The notes beneath the pieces were generated by a model, which saw nothing but the letters and a program-made list of their open reading frames with translations, had not been told where the DNA came from and ran no database searches. From contig CAWKKW010000011.1 in NCBI GenBank assembly GCA_963850345.1, positions 62,001 through 126,000 on the forward strand: a DNA stretch of 64,000 nt. The letters are read 5' to 3'. A program made the translations under genes and the position numbers. Source of the DNA: CAWKKW01 sp963850345. GTDB taxonomy: Bacteria > Acidobacteriota > Terriglobia > Terriglobales > Acidobacteriaceae. Positions 26,807 to 36,460 of this stretch are shown here, piece by piece (within the stretch, counting starts at the first letter, position 1; the number at the start of each line of letters is the position of its first letter).

Positions 26807-29800
26807 TTAGTGGATGTCGAATTGTTCAGGGTGAAGCGCCGGATCGCTTTTAACGATGATCGTCTTCCCGGTGAATTCTTCGAGCTCCATGAGCCACTTT
26901 CCGTTATTCGCCTTAAGAGTTTTCACCACGTCAGGATGCACTCGCAGTAACACGTCGCCTCTTTCCATGTGTCCCTGCATCTTGCGCATCTCGGTGTAGA
27001 TTTCGTTGCACACGGTAGTTGGACTCTTCACCATGCCAGTACCCGAGCAGATGTCGCATTGCACGCTCAGCGTTCTCTCGAGCGACTGCTTCACCCGCTT
27101 GCGCGTGATAGCCACCAATCCGAAATCGTTAAACTGCAGCACCTTCGATGGGGCACGATCGTGCTTCAACTCTTCTTCCAGCGCCTGCATCACCTTGTGA
27201 CGATTTTTGCGCTCGTCCATGTCGATGAAGTCGATGACGATGATGCCGCCAAGATCGCGTAAGCGAATCTGGCGAACGATCTCTGGAATAGCGTCAAGAT
27301 TCGTGCGCAGGATCGTATCTTCCAGGCGCGCTGTCTTGCCGACATACTTGCCGGTATTGATGTCGATGGCGACCAGCGCCTCCGTTTGATTGATGACGAT
27401 CGAGCCGCCCGACTTAAGCCAGACCTTCGACTTGAGCGCCTTGCTGATTTCTTCCTGAATACCGAACTGCTCGAAGAGCGGCGTCTCTTTGGTGTAGAGC
27501 TTGACGCGACGAACGAGCGACGGCTGAAAGCGATTGAGAAAGCGAACAATGCGTTCGTACTCTATCTCGTTATCGACCCAGATCGCCGAGAAGTTATCCG
27601 AAACTTGGTCCCGAAGTACGCGCTCGACCAGGTTGAGATCGTGGTAGATAAGTGCCGGGGCTTTGCCGTCATCGGAGCGCGTCTTGATCTCAGTCCAAAG
27701 GCTGATCAGGAAACGAATGTCCGCGCGAAGCTCTTCCTCGCTGGTTCCTTCGGCCGCGGTGCGAACAATGAATCCTCCAGACTGCGCGCCCTTTTCGCTG
27801 ATGAGGACCCGCTTGAGGCGCGTTCTCTCTTCGTCTGAAGAGATCTTGCGCGACACGCCCACGTGATTCACGGTCGGCATGAAGACCAGGAAGCGCCCAG
27901 GCAGAGCGATGTGGCTGGTGATCCGCGCGCCCTTCTTGGCGATGGGTTCCTTCGCGATCTGTACCAGGATCTCCTGTCCCTGCTTCAGCAAGTCGCTGAT
28001 GATGGGCAGGTCGGAGACCTGCGCCGATGGGCGGCGTCCACCTCCGCCATGAGACGGCGGGCCGCCTGCATTGTTGCGGCGGCGATGGCGACCGCGTCCA
28101 CGACGATCGTCATTGCGGCCTTCGCGACGAGCGGGCGCTGGCGCACCGGCTACCGGGGCTTCCTGCTCGTGTGGAGTCTCTTCTTCCGCGAAATCGGCTT
28201 CGGTAAATCCGCCGCTCGCGTCTTCGAACTCTTCGTCCTCATCTTCTTCTTCGTCGGCGTTCGGTTCGGCAGCCACCCGCTGTTCCAGGTGAGCGTCGCG
28301 CACGATGTCGCCGAGTTCGATCCCGTTCTGATGTTCGAGTGTCTGCTCTTCGAGCTCTTCCAGGTCATGCTCGTCTGCATGCGCGTGAATCGGCTCGAAA
28401 TCGTATTCTTCCTCGTCGATCGTCTCTTCTTCGATCAACCCCATGCCAGGTGCAAAGCCACGCGATTCCGTGTCCTCTTCAAATCCTGCGTTTTCGGCGT
28501 CGGCATGCGTACTTGCGAAATCGTGTGAGGCATGCTGGCTTTCCGAGGGGGCTTCGACCGCCTCTTCATACTCGATAGCCAAGGAATGTTCGGGAGCCTG
28601 TTCTGCAGGGGCGTCGGATACATGAGTCGCAATGAGCTCAGCGTGCTCTGGATGGACTTCCTGTGAGGCCACTTCGCTTAAGTGCTGGTGTGAGGCTTGC
28701 TCAGGAGTGGCGGCCTGCGGATCGACCCACGGCTCCGTCACCTGCGAAGGATGCACCTCTGCGGCGTCGTGAGCGGGCGCAGCGGCCTCGTGAACTGGAG
28801 AAGCTGACTCCTCCTCGGAAGGCGCCGCTGCCATTAGCGGTTCATCGGCAATCGAAGCCGCTGCTTGCTCGATGGCGGCAGCATGCTCGAGAGCATCGGT
28901 GTGCTCATGGAGGGCGGCTGTTTCGAAGGTCGCAGTTTCGGAGTCGGACCCTGGTTCGTGCGCGGACGCTTGTTCAACTTCTTCGGGCGCTTCTTCCACG
29001 CGAGAAGAGATTCGCATCTCGCTCGGCGCGGCTGGATCGATGCGGTGGGAAGCTGAGCCCTCTTCAGGCTCGAACTCCGCCTCTTCTTCCACCATCTCGT
29101 CGGTGTCGCCCAGATCGTGCGGGGCAGCGGCAGCAGCAGACTCCGTCTCGACCGAGGCAGCAGCCTCGGGTACGTGGTCGGTGCCGACGCTCTGCTGGCT
29201 CGAGTCGCCAGCGCGCGGTACGTGCGGTTCAGGCTGAATGAGGGCTTCTGGTTCGGCCGGGGTCGCGGCTCCGGTGCTGAACCCGGCGTCTTCCCAGGCT
29301 TCCCGGGTCTGCCGTTTCTCGTCCTGAAAAGTAGGCACAGCTGAAGCCTCGGCCGGCACCGCACTCTGCTCCGCATGCGTGGTGGCAGAAGGCTCCTGTC
29401 GCGCAGGCGGCGGGGTGTTGCGGTAGCGGGAGATGGACTCACCGGGGAGCACGCCGGTTCCGGCCCACTCCAGCGGAACCTCTACCAGCGTGGAGGGCCT
29501 CGGCGCAATGTATTCGGGACGGGTTGAGACCGGCTCGGGCGGCAGAGCAGTGATCTCCAGTCCCGGACGCGGTTCGCGGGGCGCCGTCTGGCCATACTTC
29601 GAAAGCGACTCTCCGGGTAGAACGACCGGCAGAGTTGACGCCAGCATACCGCCGGGCGCGCCACGCTCGGGAGTGGGAGCGGGCTCGTCAATCACGGCCT
29701 CTTCAACTGCAATGGCCTGGGGAACGTAAGGTTCCGGCGTTTCGTCCGGCTCGATGCGACCCTGTGCCTGGTTCTCGTTATCGCGGGGCTGTTGCTGCGG

Positions 29801-30334
29801 CGACCGCATGCCACGGCGGCGTCCACGGCGCCCACGCCAGCGGCGAGTTCCCTGCTCAAAATCATCGCCCGTCTGAGCAGCAGGAGCCGCGCCGGGGTGA
29901 GACGATCCTGACGCGCTCGATTGTAAAGATTCGGCTGGCTGTTCGGACGGAGCAACTTCGCGAACGGGCTCGCGACGGGGAGCGGATCTCTCCGCAACTG
30001 GCTCTGCCTCTTCCGTCTGCCGGGGCCGATTGTCTCGACGGTTGCCCTCGGGGCGGCCATTCCCCTGAGCGGGCGGAATCTTTTCGAAGTCCTCGGAGTC
30101 TTCCTGCTCTTCGAGGAAGTCGGTGACGTAGAGGAACGCATCGCGTTCCAGGCCGATGTCTACAAAGGCGGACTGCATTCCGGGAAGCACCCGGGTCACG
30201 CGGCCTTTATAAATCGAACCGGCTAGGGTGTATTCGTTCTCGCGTTCGTAGTAGATCTCCGCGAGTTCATCGTTCTCAAGGATCGCCAGCCGCGTCTCAT
30301 GGGGCGTGCTGGAAATACATATTTCTTTCGACAT
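26807..30334 (-). CDS. RNase E/G family ribonuclease with a very large insertion in the S1 domain
   Basis: The protein is 1175 residues; its catalytic core matches RNase G/E. Residues 1-75 carry the first half of the S1 domain (IYKGRVTRVLPGMQSAFVDIG). About 690 residues follow that are acidic, rich in Glu, Ala, Pro, Ser and His and look disordered, with an Arg/Gly-rich patch just before residue 770. Only then does the S1 domain resume (LLKQGQEILVQIAKEP). The DNase I-like catalytic domain has Asp991 (VAIDINTG) and Asp1035 (IVIDFIDM). The zinc link CDICSGTG follows, then a short tail. RNase E normally has its disordered scaffold at the C-terminus; here it is internal. The ATG at 30,334 has AGAGG nearby. 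It lies about 400 bases downstream of rodA. Confidence 0.92.
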   Translation of the reverse strand: MSKEICISSTPHETRLAILENDELAEIYYERENEYTLAGSIYKGRVTRVLPGMQSAFVDIGLERDAFLYVTDFLEEQEDSEDFEKIPPAQGNGRPEGNRRDNRPRQTEEAEPVAERSAPRREPVREVAPSEQPAESLQSSASGSSHPGAAPAAQTGDDFEQGTRRWRGRRGRRRGMRSPQQQPRDNENQAQGRIEPDETPEPYVPQAIAVEEAVIDEPAPTPERGAPGGMLASTLPVVLPGESLSKYGQTAPREPRPGLEITALPPEPVSTRPEYIAPRPSTLVEVPLEWAGTGVLPGESISRYRNTPPPARQEPSATTHAEQSAVPAEASAVPTFQDEKRQTREAWEDAGFSTGAATPAEPEALIQPEPHVPRAGDSSQQSVGTDHVPEAAASVETESAAAAAPHDLGDTDEMVEEEAEFEPEEGSASHRIDPAAPSEMRISSRVEEAPEEVEQASAHEPGSDSETATFETAALHEHTDALEHAAAIEQAAASIADEPLMAAAPSEEESASPVHEAAAPAHDAAEVHPSQVTEPWVDPQAATPEQASHQHLSEVASQEVHPEHAELIATHVSDAPAEQAPEHSLAIEYEEAVEAPSESQHASHDFASTHADAENAGFEEDTESRGFAPGMGLIEEETIDEEEYDFEPIHAHADEHDLEELEEQTLEHQNGIELGDIVRDAHLEQRVAAEPNADEEEDEDEEFEDASGGFTEADFAEEETPHEQEAPVAGAPAPARREGRNDDRRGRGRHRRRNNAGGPPSHGGGGRRPSAQVSDLPIISDLLKQGQEILVQIAKEPIAKKGARITSHIALPGRFLVFMPTVNHVGVSRKISSDEERTRLKRVLISEKGAQSGGFIVRTAAEGTSEEELRADIRFLISLWTEIKTRSDDGKAPALIYHDLNLVERVLRDQVSDNFSAIWVDNEIEYERIVRFLNRFQPSLVRRVKLYTKETPLFEQFGIQEEISKALKSKVWLKSGGSIVINQTEALVAIDINTGKYVGKTARLEDTILRTNLDAIPEIVRQIRLRDLGGIIVIDFIDMDERKNRHKVMQALEEELKHDRAPSKVLQFNDFGLVAITRKRVKQSLERTLSVQCDICSGTGMVKSPTTVCNEIYTEMRKMQGHMERGDVLLRVHPDVVKTLKANNGKWLMELEEFTGKTIIVKSDPALHPEQFDIH

Positions 30335-30736
30335 GCTGCCTCTCTTGCCGACGGCCTTGGCCGTGCGACACACCGGAGAGGCAGATCAGAACGGAATCAC
30401 TCCCGTTCCCGGAAATCCGGAGAGGATGGGGTCTGAAGGAGGCGACGGGATTCTTTGTGTGAGATTTGCTGCGGACCCCACCCAGAACGAAGGTGAAGCC
30501 TCACGGAAAGGATCGATTGTCTTTCGAAGGCCATCCACGCGCACAGACTCTGTGACCACTTCAGCCTTGTAATAAGGCGGGGCCGTTACCCGTCTCTGCG
30601 CGCTCATTCCCAATCCTGCCCGGCCCGGTGATCCACCCGACCGGCTCAAATGTAAATAAAACCTGAACTTCTACTCTCCGGCGCCGCCACTCTGCGGTTC
30701 TCCGGAGTTACCAAACCTGAGTACGCCGGACGATGA
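30335..30736. other. 402-base region between rodA and the RNase E/G gene
   Basis: It probably holds the rne promoter and untranslated leader on the minus strand. A minus-strand open frame (30,386-30,649) could encode about 73-87 residues but has no recognised family and only average codon bias, so it is not called. A hairpin near the rodA end is listed separately. Confidence 0.4.
30676..30707 (-). terminator. Candidate terminator after rodA
   Basis: On the minus strand CTCCGG pairs with CCGGAG, with a nested CCGC/GCGG stem inside (30,684-30,697). After about ten bases there is a T-rich stretch (TTTTATTT). It begins 30 bases past the rodA stop and could end the mre operon transcript, giving rne its own unit. 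Confidence 0.4.
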
Positions 30737-31840
30737 TCAGTTCACAAAACGGTTCATCCGGACATTCATAACCATGCCCAAAGCCAGAAATGTGAACAGC
30801 ACCGAGGAGCCCCCATAACTCATCAACGGTAAGGGGATTCCAGTTACCGGCATCAGCCCTAAGACCATACCGACGTTGACCGCGATTTGAAAAATGATCA
30901 CGGCCACCACGCCCATAACCAGAAACGTTCCTGGGAGGTCAGCGGCTGTCTGAGCGTTTTGAATCAAACGCATCAGTATTAGAAAGTATATTAGCAGAAC
31001 CACCGTGGCGCCCACGAAGCCGTGTTCTTCGCAGAACGCAGCAAAGATGAAGTCGGTGTAGGGAATGGGCAGGAAATCCCCCTGGGTCTGCGTTCCTTTC
31101 GTTGCCCCCTTGCCCAAAACGCCGCCAGACCCCACCGCGATCAAGGATTGACGAATTTGGTACCCGCTGCCTCTGGGATCGTTGTCCGGGTTGATGAAAC
31201 TGGTGAGCCGGGCCTTCTGGTACGGCTTTAGAATTTTGCCGCTGTACCAGATGCCACCAATCGCGACCAGCCCTACCAGCGTGATGATCGCTGCCTTGCG
31301 AAAACTGATCCCTCCCAGAAAGAGGCCGCAAAGCAGCACCGGGATGTAGGTGAGTGCCGTGCCAAGATCCGGCTGCTTGAGCACCAGCAACATCGGCACT
31401 CCAACCATGGCCATGGCTTTGAAGATGTCGGTCCACGTGAGTTCGCGTCCAGACAGGTTGGTGAAGTAGCGGGCCACCGCCACAATCATGATCAGCTTGA
31501 CCCACTCAGACGGCTGAAAGTGAATGCCTCCGGGAAGCTTGATCCACCGGCGCGCGCCCAGCACCTTGCTTCCGACCAGCAGGACGGCAACCAGCGACAC
31601 CAGGCAGAATCCGTAAGCCCAGACCACGAAGTCGATCAGCCGGTGGTAATCGATCAGTGAGACCACGAACATGGCTACTAACCCACCCGTCAGCCACAGA
31701 ATCTGCGTCTTGTGAAAACCAACGAACTTGGTGTGAAGCGTCGCGCTGTAAATCTCCAGGACACTGATCACCGATAGGATCAGCACAAACATCAGCAGGG
31801 TCCAGTCGAAATCCCGGAAAGACAGCATCGTGCGGCGCAT
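30737..31840 (-). CDS. rodA: Rod-shape SEDS glycosyltransferase RodA
   Basis: This 367-residue integral membrane protein (about ten helices) polymerises lipid II during cell elongation. SEDS family features include GARRWIKLPGGIHFQPSEWVK and, in the large periplasmic loop, YQIRQSLIAVGSGGVLGKG. The C-terminus has GLMPVTGIPLPLMSYGGSS. Its ATG shares one base with the TAA of mrdA (TAATG), a classic coupled junction, so RodA and PBP2 are made together. The frame extends upstream to 31,906, but that would overlap mrdA by 67 bases. Confidence 0.95.
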   Translation of the reverse strand: MRRTMLSFRDFDWTLLMFVLILSVISVLEIYSATLHTKFVGFHKTQILWLTGGLVAMFVVSLIDYHRLIDFVVWAYGFCLVSLVAVLLVGSKVLGARRWIKLPGGIHFQPSEWVKLIMIVAVARYFTNLSGRELTWTDIFKAMAMVGVPMLLVLKQPDLGTALTYIPVLLCGLFLGGISFRKAAIITLVGLVAIGGIWYSGKILKPYQKARLTSFINPDNDPRGSGYQIRQSLIAVGSGGVLGKGATKGTQTQGDFLPIPYTDFIFAAFCEEHGFVGATVVLLIYFLILMRLIQNAQTAADLPGTFLVMGVVAVIIFQIAVNVGMVLGLMPVTGIPLPLMSYGGSSVLFTFLALGMVMNVRMNRFVN

Positions 31841-33906
31841 TAGTTTCTCTCCCCGGGAACGGCCTGGCGACGAACGGATGCTACTGCCGCGGGTGCCGGA
31901 TGCCAATCGGGAACTTTGCCGTCATTCCCGTGCGGCTTAGCGGGCGACGCTGTCGGGTTGAGGAAGAAGTGCCCCCCGTGCAAGGTAGCTGCTTGCGGTG
32001 CCGGATCTTTGCCGGTGGCCTGTACAGCGGGTTCCGACCACACCGCTCCAACTTCAGCCGGAGCGGGGACCTTGGCCTGCAGCAGGTTGTTTTCGAGGCG
32101 CCGTTGCTTGGTCACGTAGGCCGAGATCACCTGCGCGGCCACGCGTCCGGCAAAGCGCCCGTGCTCGCCGCCTTCGAGCAGTGTGCAGACGACGATCTCA
32201 GGATTGCGACGCGGTGTCACTCCGACGAACCAGGCGTTGTCTTTCACGGAGTGGGAATGGCCCAACTTCGCAGCCAAGGCATTGCTCATGGTCTGGGCAC
32301 TGCCCGTCTTGCCGGCGAAGTCGATGCCCTCCAGGTGAGCGCTGGGGGCCGTACCCTCAGGCATGGTCACCTCCGCCATGGCATCGGTGATGATCTGCCA
32401 ATTTGCCGGATCGAGCGGTACGTTCAGATCTCCCGAACCGGGCGATGTCTCGAGTAAAGCCTGCCGGTACTCGGGCGGAACTTCCTCCGGGAACACCACA
32501 TGCGGGCGCTTTAGAACACCTCCCGAGGCGATTCCCGCGAAGGCTCGGGCCATTTGAACCGGCGTTGCCGCCACCGCGCCCTGTCCGATTCCCACCGAGA
32601 TTACCTCGCCGGCATACCATTTCTGATGGAAGTTCTTCAGCTTCCACTCCTGCGACGGCATGGTGCCGGAGACTTCGTTCGGCAGATCAATGCCCGTCCT
32701 CTGGCCCAGGCCCAGTGCGTGACCCCACTTGGCAATCTTGTCGATGCCGAGCCGCTCCGCCAAGGTGTAAAAGAACACGTCGCAGGACTGGTAGATACCT
32801 TTCGTGATCCCGACGTTCCCGTGTCCGCCATGCGGCAGCCAACACTTGAAGTAGCGGCCATAGAACGACGCGCCGCCGGTGCAGAAGACGTGCAGGTCCT
32901 GCGCTATGCCTTCCTGCAATCCGGCGGTCGCCATCAGAATCTTGAAGGTGGAACCGGGCGCCAACTGCGCCTGGATGGCCTTGTTCAGCAGCGGGTGATT
33001 TGGATCGTTGATCAGGCCGTTCCATTCGCTGCGCCCGATGCGGACGGCAAAGGCGTTCGGATCATAGGTAGGGTGGCTGACCATTGCAAGCACTTCGCCG
33101 GTCCGCGGATCCATCGCAATGATCGCGCCATTCTTGTCGCCCAGGGCGTTTTCTGCGGCGCGCTGGATGTCGAGATCGATGGTGAGCTTCAGGCTCTGTC
33201 CTGGCTTGGCGGGCTCCCGCCCGAGAAGACCCTCTTCCCTGCCGTGGCTGTCCACGATCACGTCGCGGGAGCCGTCCGTTCCCCGCAGTATCTGGTCGTA
33301 GGTCTGCTCTACGCCGGACTGGCCCACTACGTCGCCCGGATCGTAGTAGGCATAGCGCGGATTGTTTTCCAGCATGTTCTCGCTGACTTCGCCCACGTAG
33401 CCGATCAGGTGAGCCGCGAATCCGTTGCGGGGATAGAGACGGCGCTGCACGTCGAGGGTGATCAGCTCCGGCAGTTCATCTCGGTGCGCTTCGATGAACT
33501 CCTCTTCGTCGGGGGTGATGTCCTGCTTCAGCGGCAGCGGCTGGTATTTGGGGGCATACCGATAACGTTTCAGGATCGCGTCCAGTTGATCGAAGGACAT
33601 GTGCAGCCCGCGAGCGATGAGTGGCAGATCGGGGAAGACTTCGTGACCCTGTTCTCGAACCAGGAAGCAGGATACCGACGGATAGTTGTCGACGAGCAGG
33701 CGTCCCTCGCGGTCGAAGATCTTGCCGCGCGGGGCGAGTATCGGCACCTTCCGGATGCGGTTCTGCTCCGCGAGCGCCTGGTAGTTGGTCCGGCCCAGTA
33801 CCTGCAGCCGCCACAGGCCGAACAGCAGGATCAGCAGGATGCCCATGATCACATACTGGACGATGGTCAGCTTAATGCCTGGAATCTTTTCGTCGCGGTT
33901 CAACAT
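31840..33906 (-). CDS. mrdA: Peptidoglycan transpeptidase PBP2 (MrdA)
   Basis: The 688-residue class B PBP cross-links wall made by RodA in the elongasome. A cytoplasmic stub and one transmembrane helix (about residues 15-35) lead to the pedestal domain (RGKIFDREGRLLVDN). The transpeptidase domain has nucleophile Ser319 in PGSTFKI, the second motif as SCD in YQSCDVFFY (normal for PBP2), and FAGKTGSAQ. A Pro/Ala-rich tail of about 60 residues extends beyond the usual end. It lies 52 bases after mreD. Confidence 0.95.
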   Translation of the reverse strand: MLNRDEKIPGIKLTIVQYVIMGILLILLFGLWRLQVLGRTNYQALAEQNRIRKVPILAPRGKIFDREGRLLVDNYPSVSCFLVREQGHEVFPDLPLIARGLHMSFDQLDAILKRYRYAPKYQPLPLKQDITPDEEEFIEAHRDELPELITLDVQRRLYPRNGFAAHLIGYVGEVSENMLENNPRYAYYDPGDVVGQSGVEQTYDQILRGTDGSRDVIVDSHGREEGLLGREPAKPGQSLKLTIDLDIQRAAENALGDKNGAIIAMDPRTGEVLAMVSHPTYDPNAFAVRIGRSEWNGLINDPNHPLLNKAIQAQLAPGSTFKILMATAGLQEGIAQDLHVFCTGGASFYGRYFKCWLPHGGHGNVGITKGIYQSCDVFFYTLAERLGIDKIAKWGHALGLGQRTGIDLPNEVSGTMPSQEWKLKNFHQKWYAGEVISVGIGQGAVAATPVQMARAFAGIASGGVLKRPHVVFPEEVPPEYRQALLETSPGSGDLNVPLDPANWQIITDAMAEVTMPEGTAPSAHLEGIDFAGKTGSAQTMSNALAAKLGHSHSVKDNAWFVGVTPRRNPEIVVCTLLEGGEHGRFAGRVAAQVISAYVTKQRRLENNLLQAKVPAPAEVGAVWSEPAVQATGKDPAPQAATLHGGHFFLNPTASPAKPHGNDGKVPDWHPAPAAVASVRRQAVPGERN

Positions 33907-33958
33907 AGTGACATCGATTCCTGACGCGTACTTGCGCCCTTACCGTATCGCCGACCTA

Positions 33959-34480
33959 TCAGTCTCTGGATTGCGTCCGATCCAGCAAAGCAAACAGCAC
34001 CACAGCGACCAACGAGTTCGCTACCGCCCGGATGAGCTCATGCGTCCAGTTCCAGGTCAGATTGGTGGCGAGCATATGACGCGCGATCACCCAGAACGTG
34101 AGGCTGTGAAGCAGCATGAACCCGAAGTTGAGCAGTAACCGCGTGCCATGGTTCTCTACATCGATCTTGACCCCGATGGACGCAGCCAGAAACCCGATCA
34201 ACGCGTTTGCAATGCCGTAGACGCCAATCGGCAGATGGGTCAGGGCATCCTGGCCTATGCCGACGACCATGCCATACAACGTGCCCGTGATGGGATCGCG
34301 CCGCGCTACGGCGAAATAGATCGTGACCATCAGCGGCAGATCGAGCAAGTTGAAACTGCGGAAGTGCAACGCGACCAGCGACTGCAGGCCGATGGCGACC
34401 AGCGGCGTCAACAGGAACACCAGGGGCGGGAAGGAGTGAACCTCCATCTCCCGGCGCGACATGGATCCCAGCATCGCCAA
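33959..34480 (-). CDS. mreD: Rod-shape determining membrane protein MreD
   Basis: The 173-residue protein has five to six transmembrane helices and belongs to the elongasome with MreC and RodA. It is recognised by position between mreC and mrdA, size and MreD-like sequence (FNLLDLPLMVTIYFAVARRDPITGTLYG with VVGIGQDALTHLPIGVYG). The start lies two bases after the mreC stop. Sequence conservation in this family is low, so context carries much of the call. Confidence 0.9.
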   Translation of the reverse strand: MAMLGSMSRREMEVHSFPPLVFLLTPLVAIGLQSLVALHFRSFNLLDLPLMVTIYFAVARRDPITGTLYGMVVGIGQDALTHLPIGVYGIANALIGFLAASIGVKIDVENHGTRLLLNFGFMLLHSLTFWVIARHMLATNLTWNWTHELIRAVANSLVAVVLFALLDRTQSRD

Positions 34481-34482
34481 GG

Positions 34483-36447
34483 TTAGAAACCTCCCGGTGG
34501 AGTCGCTGGGTTCGGCTGCTTCTCGGGCTTCGGCGGCTTGGCCGTTGGGGGCGAAGATTGCGGCGACTTCGCTCCCGAGGCTGCAGGCTTTGGAGAGCCG
34601 GCCACAGGAGCGGCTGCTGTCTTGCGGGCTCGCGGGTCTGGACCGTCGATTACTACGATATGCGTGCCAGACAAGGGACGGGTCACGCCGGCTTTGGGCA
34701 CGCTTGATGCGTTGGAGTTGGACTGGATCGGGCCGGTTTTGGAGACGCCCGTCTTGATCCCACCGGTCGGGGTCACGCCCGTCTTTGCCGCGCCGGTCTG
34801 GGTCACACCCGTCTTTGCCGCGCCGGTCCGGGTCACACCTGACTTGGCCGCGTTGGTCTGACTCACACCCGTCTTTGCAGCGCCGATTTGATTCGTACTG
34901 CCTTGAACAGAATTCGTAGCCGCCGGCTTAGGAGCAGCAGAATGTATGGCGCCAGGAGCCCCGGCCACCGTGGGCCGAGCAGCGCCAGGAGCCCCGGCCG
35001 CTGTGGGTCGAGCAGCGCCCGGAGCCAGGCTTCTGGCCGGAGCGCCGGTCGCGGACGCACTTGTCGCGGGCGCGCCTACCGCGTTAGCCGAAATGGAAGC
35101 AGCCGGAATGCCTGGCGCAGATCCGGACTTCGTCGCCGGACGACCGGCAGGTATCCCGGCAGGCACACGGGGCGCAGTTGTCGTCGGTCGAACCTTCACC
35201 ACGCCTGCTTCGCCACCTGCAGGACCGACGGCCGACTTGCCGGACTCGCTCGGCAGCACAGGCTCCGTCTGGTTCGGCGGATGGACGGGAGCGATCTGCA
35301 CCACCTGTGGCGCCACGACGTGCGGCGGATGCGGCATAGGCTGCGCTGGTGTCAGCAGATTCGCCTCCGGAGTAGTGCCCGGCGTGAAGCGGTCCGAATG
35401 AAGGGGTGTCGGCGGCTTCACCGGGCGAGCCACATCGCCGGCCCCGGTCGCCGCTTCGGCGGCTTCCTGCGCCGCGCCTGCATTCGGATCGTTGGGATCT
35501 TTCAAGCCGGGCAGCTTGTCGGAAAGCTCATCGGCGGCGCTGTGCCTGTTCGCGGCTTCCGCCTCGCTCTTTGCCACATCACTGGCTTCACCGGGCGCCA
35601 TAGTGTCGCCAGTGGTGGTGATGATCAGCACCTCTTCGAGCCGTGACAGCGTGGCTGCCGGACGAATCACCACATCGATGTAAGGGTTGCGCTCCGGGTC
35701 GTTCACGACTTTGTCGACGTAGCCGACGGTGAGTCCCCGCGGATAGATCTGATCGCCGCCACTGGTCAACACCCGCTCGCCGGGTTGGATACGATCATCA
35801 GGAAGAATGTTGATGATCTGCGGCTGGCCATATGCATTCCCGCGAAGCACACCGCGTATACGCGTGGTTTCGAGCATCACTCCGGCGCCGCTCGACTGGT
35901 CCGAAATCTCGAGGATTTGCGCAGCATGCGGGAAAACGTCCTTGACCTTGCCCACAATCCCGTCCGGCGTAATCACTGGCATATCGATGCGGAGACCGTC
36001 TTTCGAGCCCTTGTCGACGATCAGGATGCGCGACATGTCTGTGCCGCTGGTTCCAATGACCTGGGCGGGCACAGTTTGGTAGATGTACTTTTCCTTGAAC
36101 GACAAGAGTTGCTGCAGCCGATGACCCTGACGCGCATCCTCGGCCAGCCCCGCCTGTTCAAGGCGCAAGCGATCGACTTCGGCCTGAAGTTCGCGATTGC
36201 GCTGGCGCGTATGGCGAAGGTCGATGTAGTTGGACCAGATGCCCCGGGCGCCGAGACCGCCGGCGTGGGCAGCGCGTTCGGGAGGCCCAATGACGCTCAA
36301 CATCCAGTAGCGCAGCAGCCGCACACTTTCGCCGGTGGGCGCGATGGGATTAGGACGCCGAACCTGGATTGCCAGCCCGATAACCTGGGCCAGAAGCACC
36401 AGCCCCAGCACCAAACCATTCTTATACCGGCTGAAAAATGAATCCAT
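34483..36447 (-). CDS. mreC: Rod-shape determining protein MreC with a long repeat-rich tail
   Basis: The first 280 residues are a normal MreC: a transmembrane helix (about residues 11-28), a coiled coil (about 70-115) and the periplasmic beta domain (GTSGTDMSRILIVDKGSKDG, TSGGDQIYPRGLTVGYV). The protein then continues to 654 residues, about twice the family's usual length. The extra part is rich in Pro, Ala, Thr and Gly and includes degenerate ten-residue KTGVTQTGAA-type repeats and eleven-residue GAPGAARPTAA-type repeats. The tail would lie in the periplasm and could span or bind peptidoglycan, although no known domain is visible. A 16-bp palindrome lies just before the start. Confidence 0.93.
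   Translation of the reverse strand: MDSFFSRYKNGLVLGLVLLAQVIGLAIQVRRPNPIAPTGESVRLLRYWMLSVIGPPERAAHAGGLGARGIWSNYIDLRHTRQRNRELQAEVDRLRLEQAGLAEDARQGHRLQQLLSFKEKYIYQTVPAQVIGTSGTDMSRILIVDKGSKDGLRIDMPVITPDGIVGKVKDVFPHAAQILEISDQSSGAGVMLETTRIRGVLRGNAYGQPQIINILPDDRIQPGERVLTSGGDQIYPRGLTVGYVDKVVNDPERNPYIDVVIRPAATLSRLEEVLIITTTGDTMAPGEASDVAKSEAEAANRHSAADELSDKLPGLKDPNDPNAGAAQEAAEAATGAGDVARPVKPPTPLHSDRFTPGTTPEANLLTPAQPMPHPPHVVAPQVVQIAPVHPPNQTEPVLPSESGKSAVGPAGGEAGVVKVRPTTTAPRVPAGIPAGRPATKSGSAPGIPAASISANAVGAPATSASATGAPARSLAPGAARPTAAGAPGAARPTVAGAPGAIHSAAPKPAATNSVQGSTNQIGAAKTGVSQTNAAKSGVTRTGAAKTGVTQTGAAKTGVTPTGGIKTGVSKTGPIQSNSNASSVPKAGVTRPLSGTHIVVIDGPDPRARKTAAAPVAGSPKPAASGAKSPQSSPPTAKPPKPEKQPNPATPPGGF
34741..34890. 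repeat. Five tandem 30-bp repeats inside mreC
   Basis: The units 34,741-34,770, 34,771-34,800, 34,801-34,830, 34,831-34,860 and 34,861-34,890 share the core GTCACACCCGTCTTTGCCGC with a few substitutions. On the coding strand each gives a ten-residue unit like AAKTGVTQTG. The in-frame period means copy-number change would not break the gene. Confidence 0.8.
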
Positions 36448-36460
36448 GTTCCTGACGTCG

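Noticed and set aside
30386..30649. Possible 73-87-residue gene between rodA and the RNase E/G gene
   Set aside because: It has only average third-position GC, no good ribosome-binding site and no recognised family, and it overlaps the expected rne leader.
31840..33906. Second active-site motif of PBP2 reads SCD rather than SxN
   Set aside because: SxD is the normal form in the PBP2/MrdA group, so it is not a defect.
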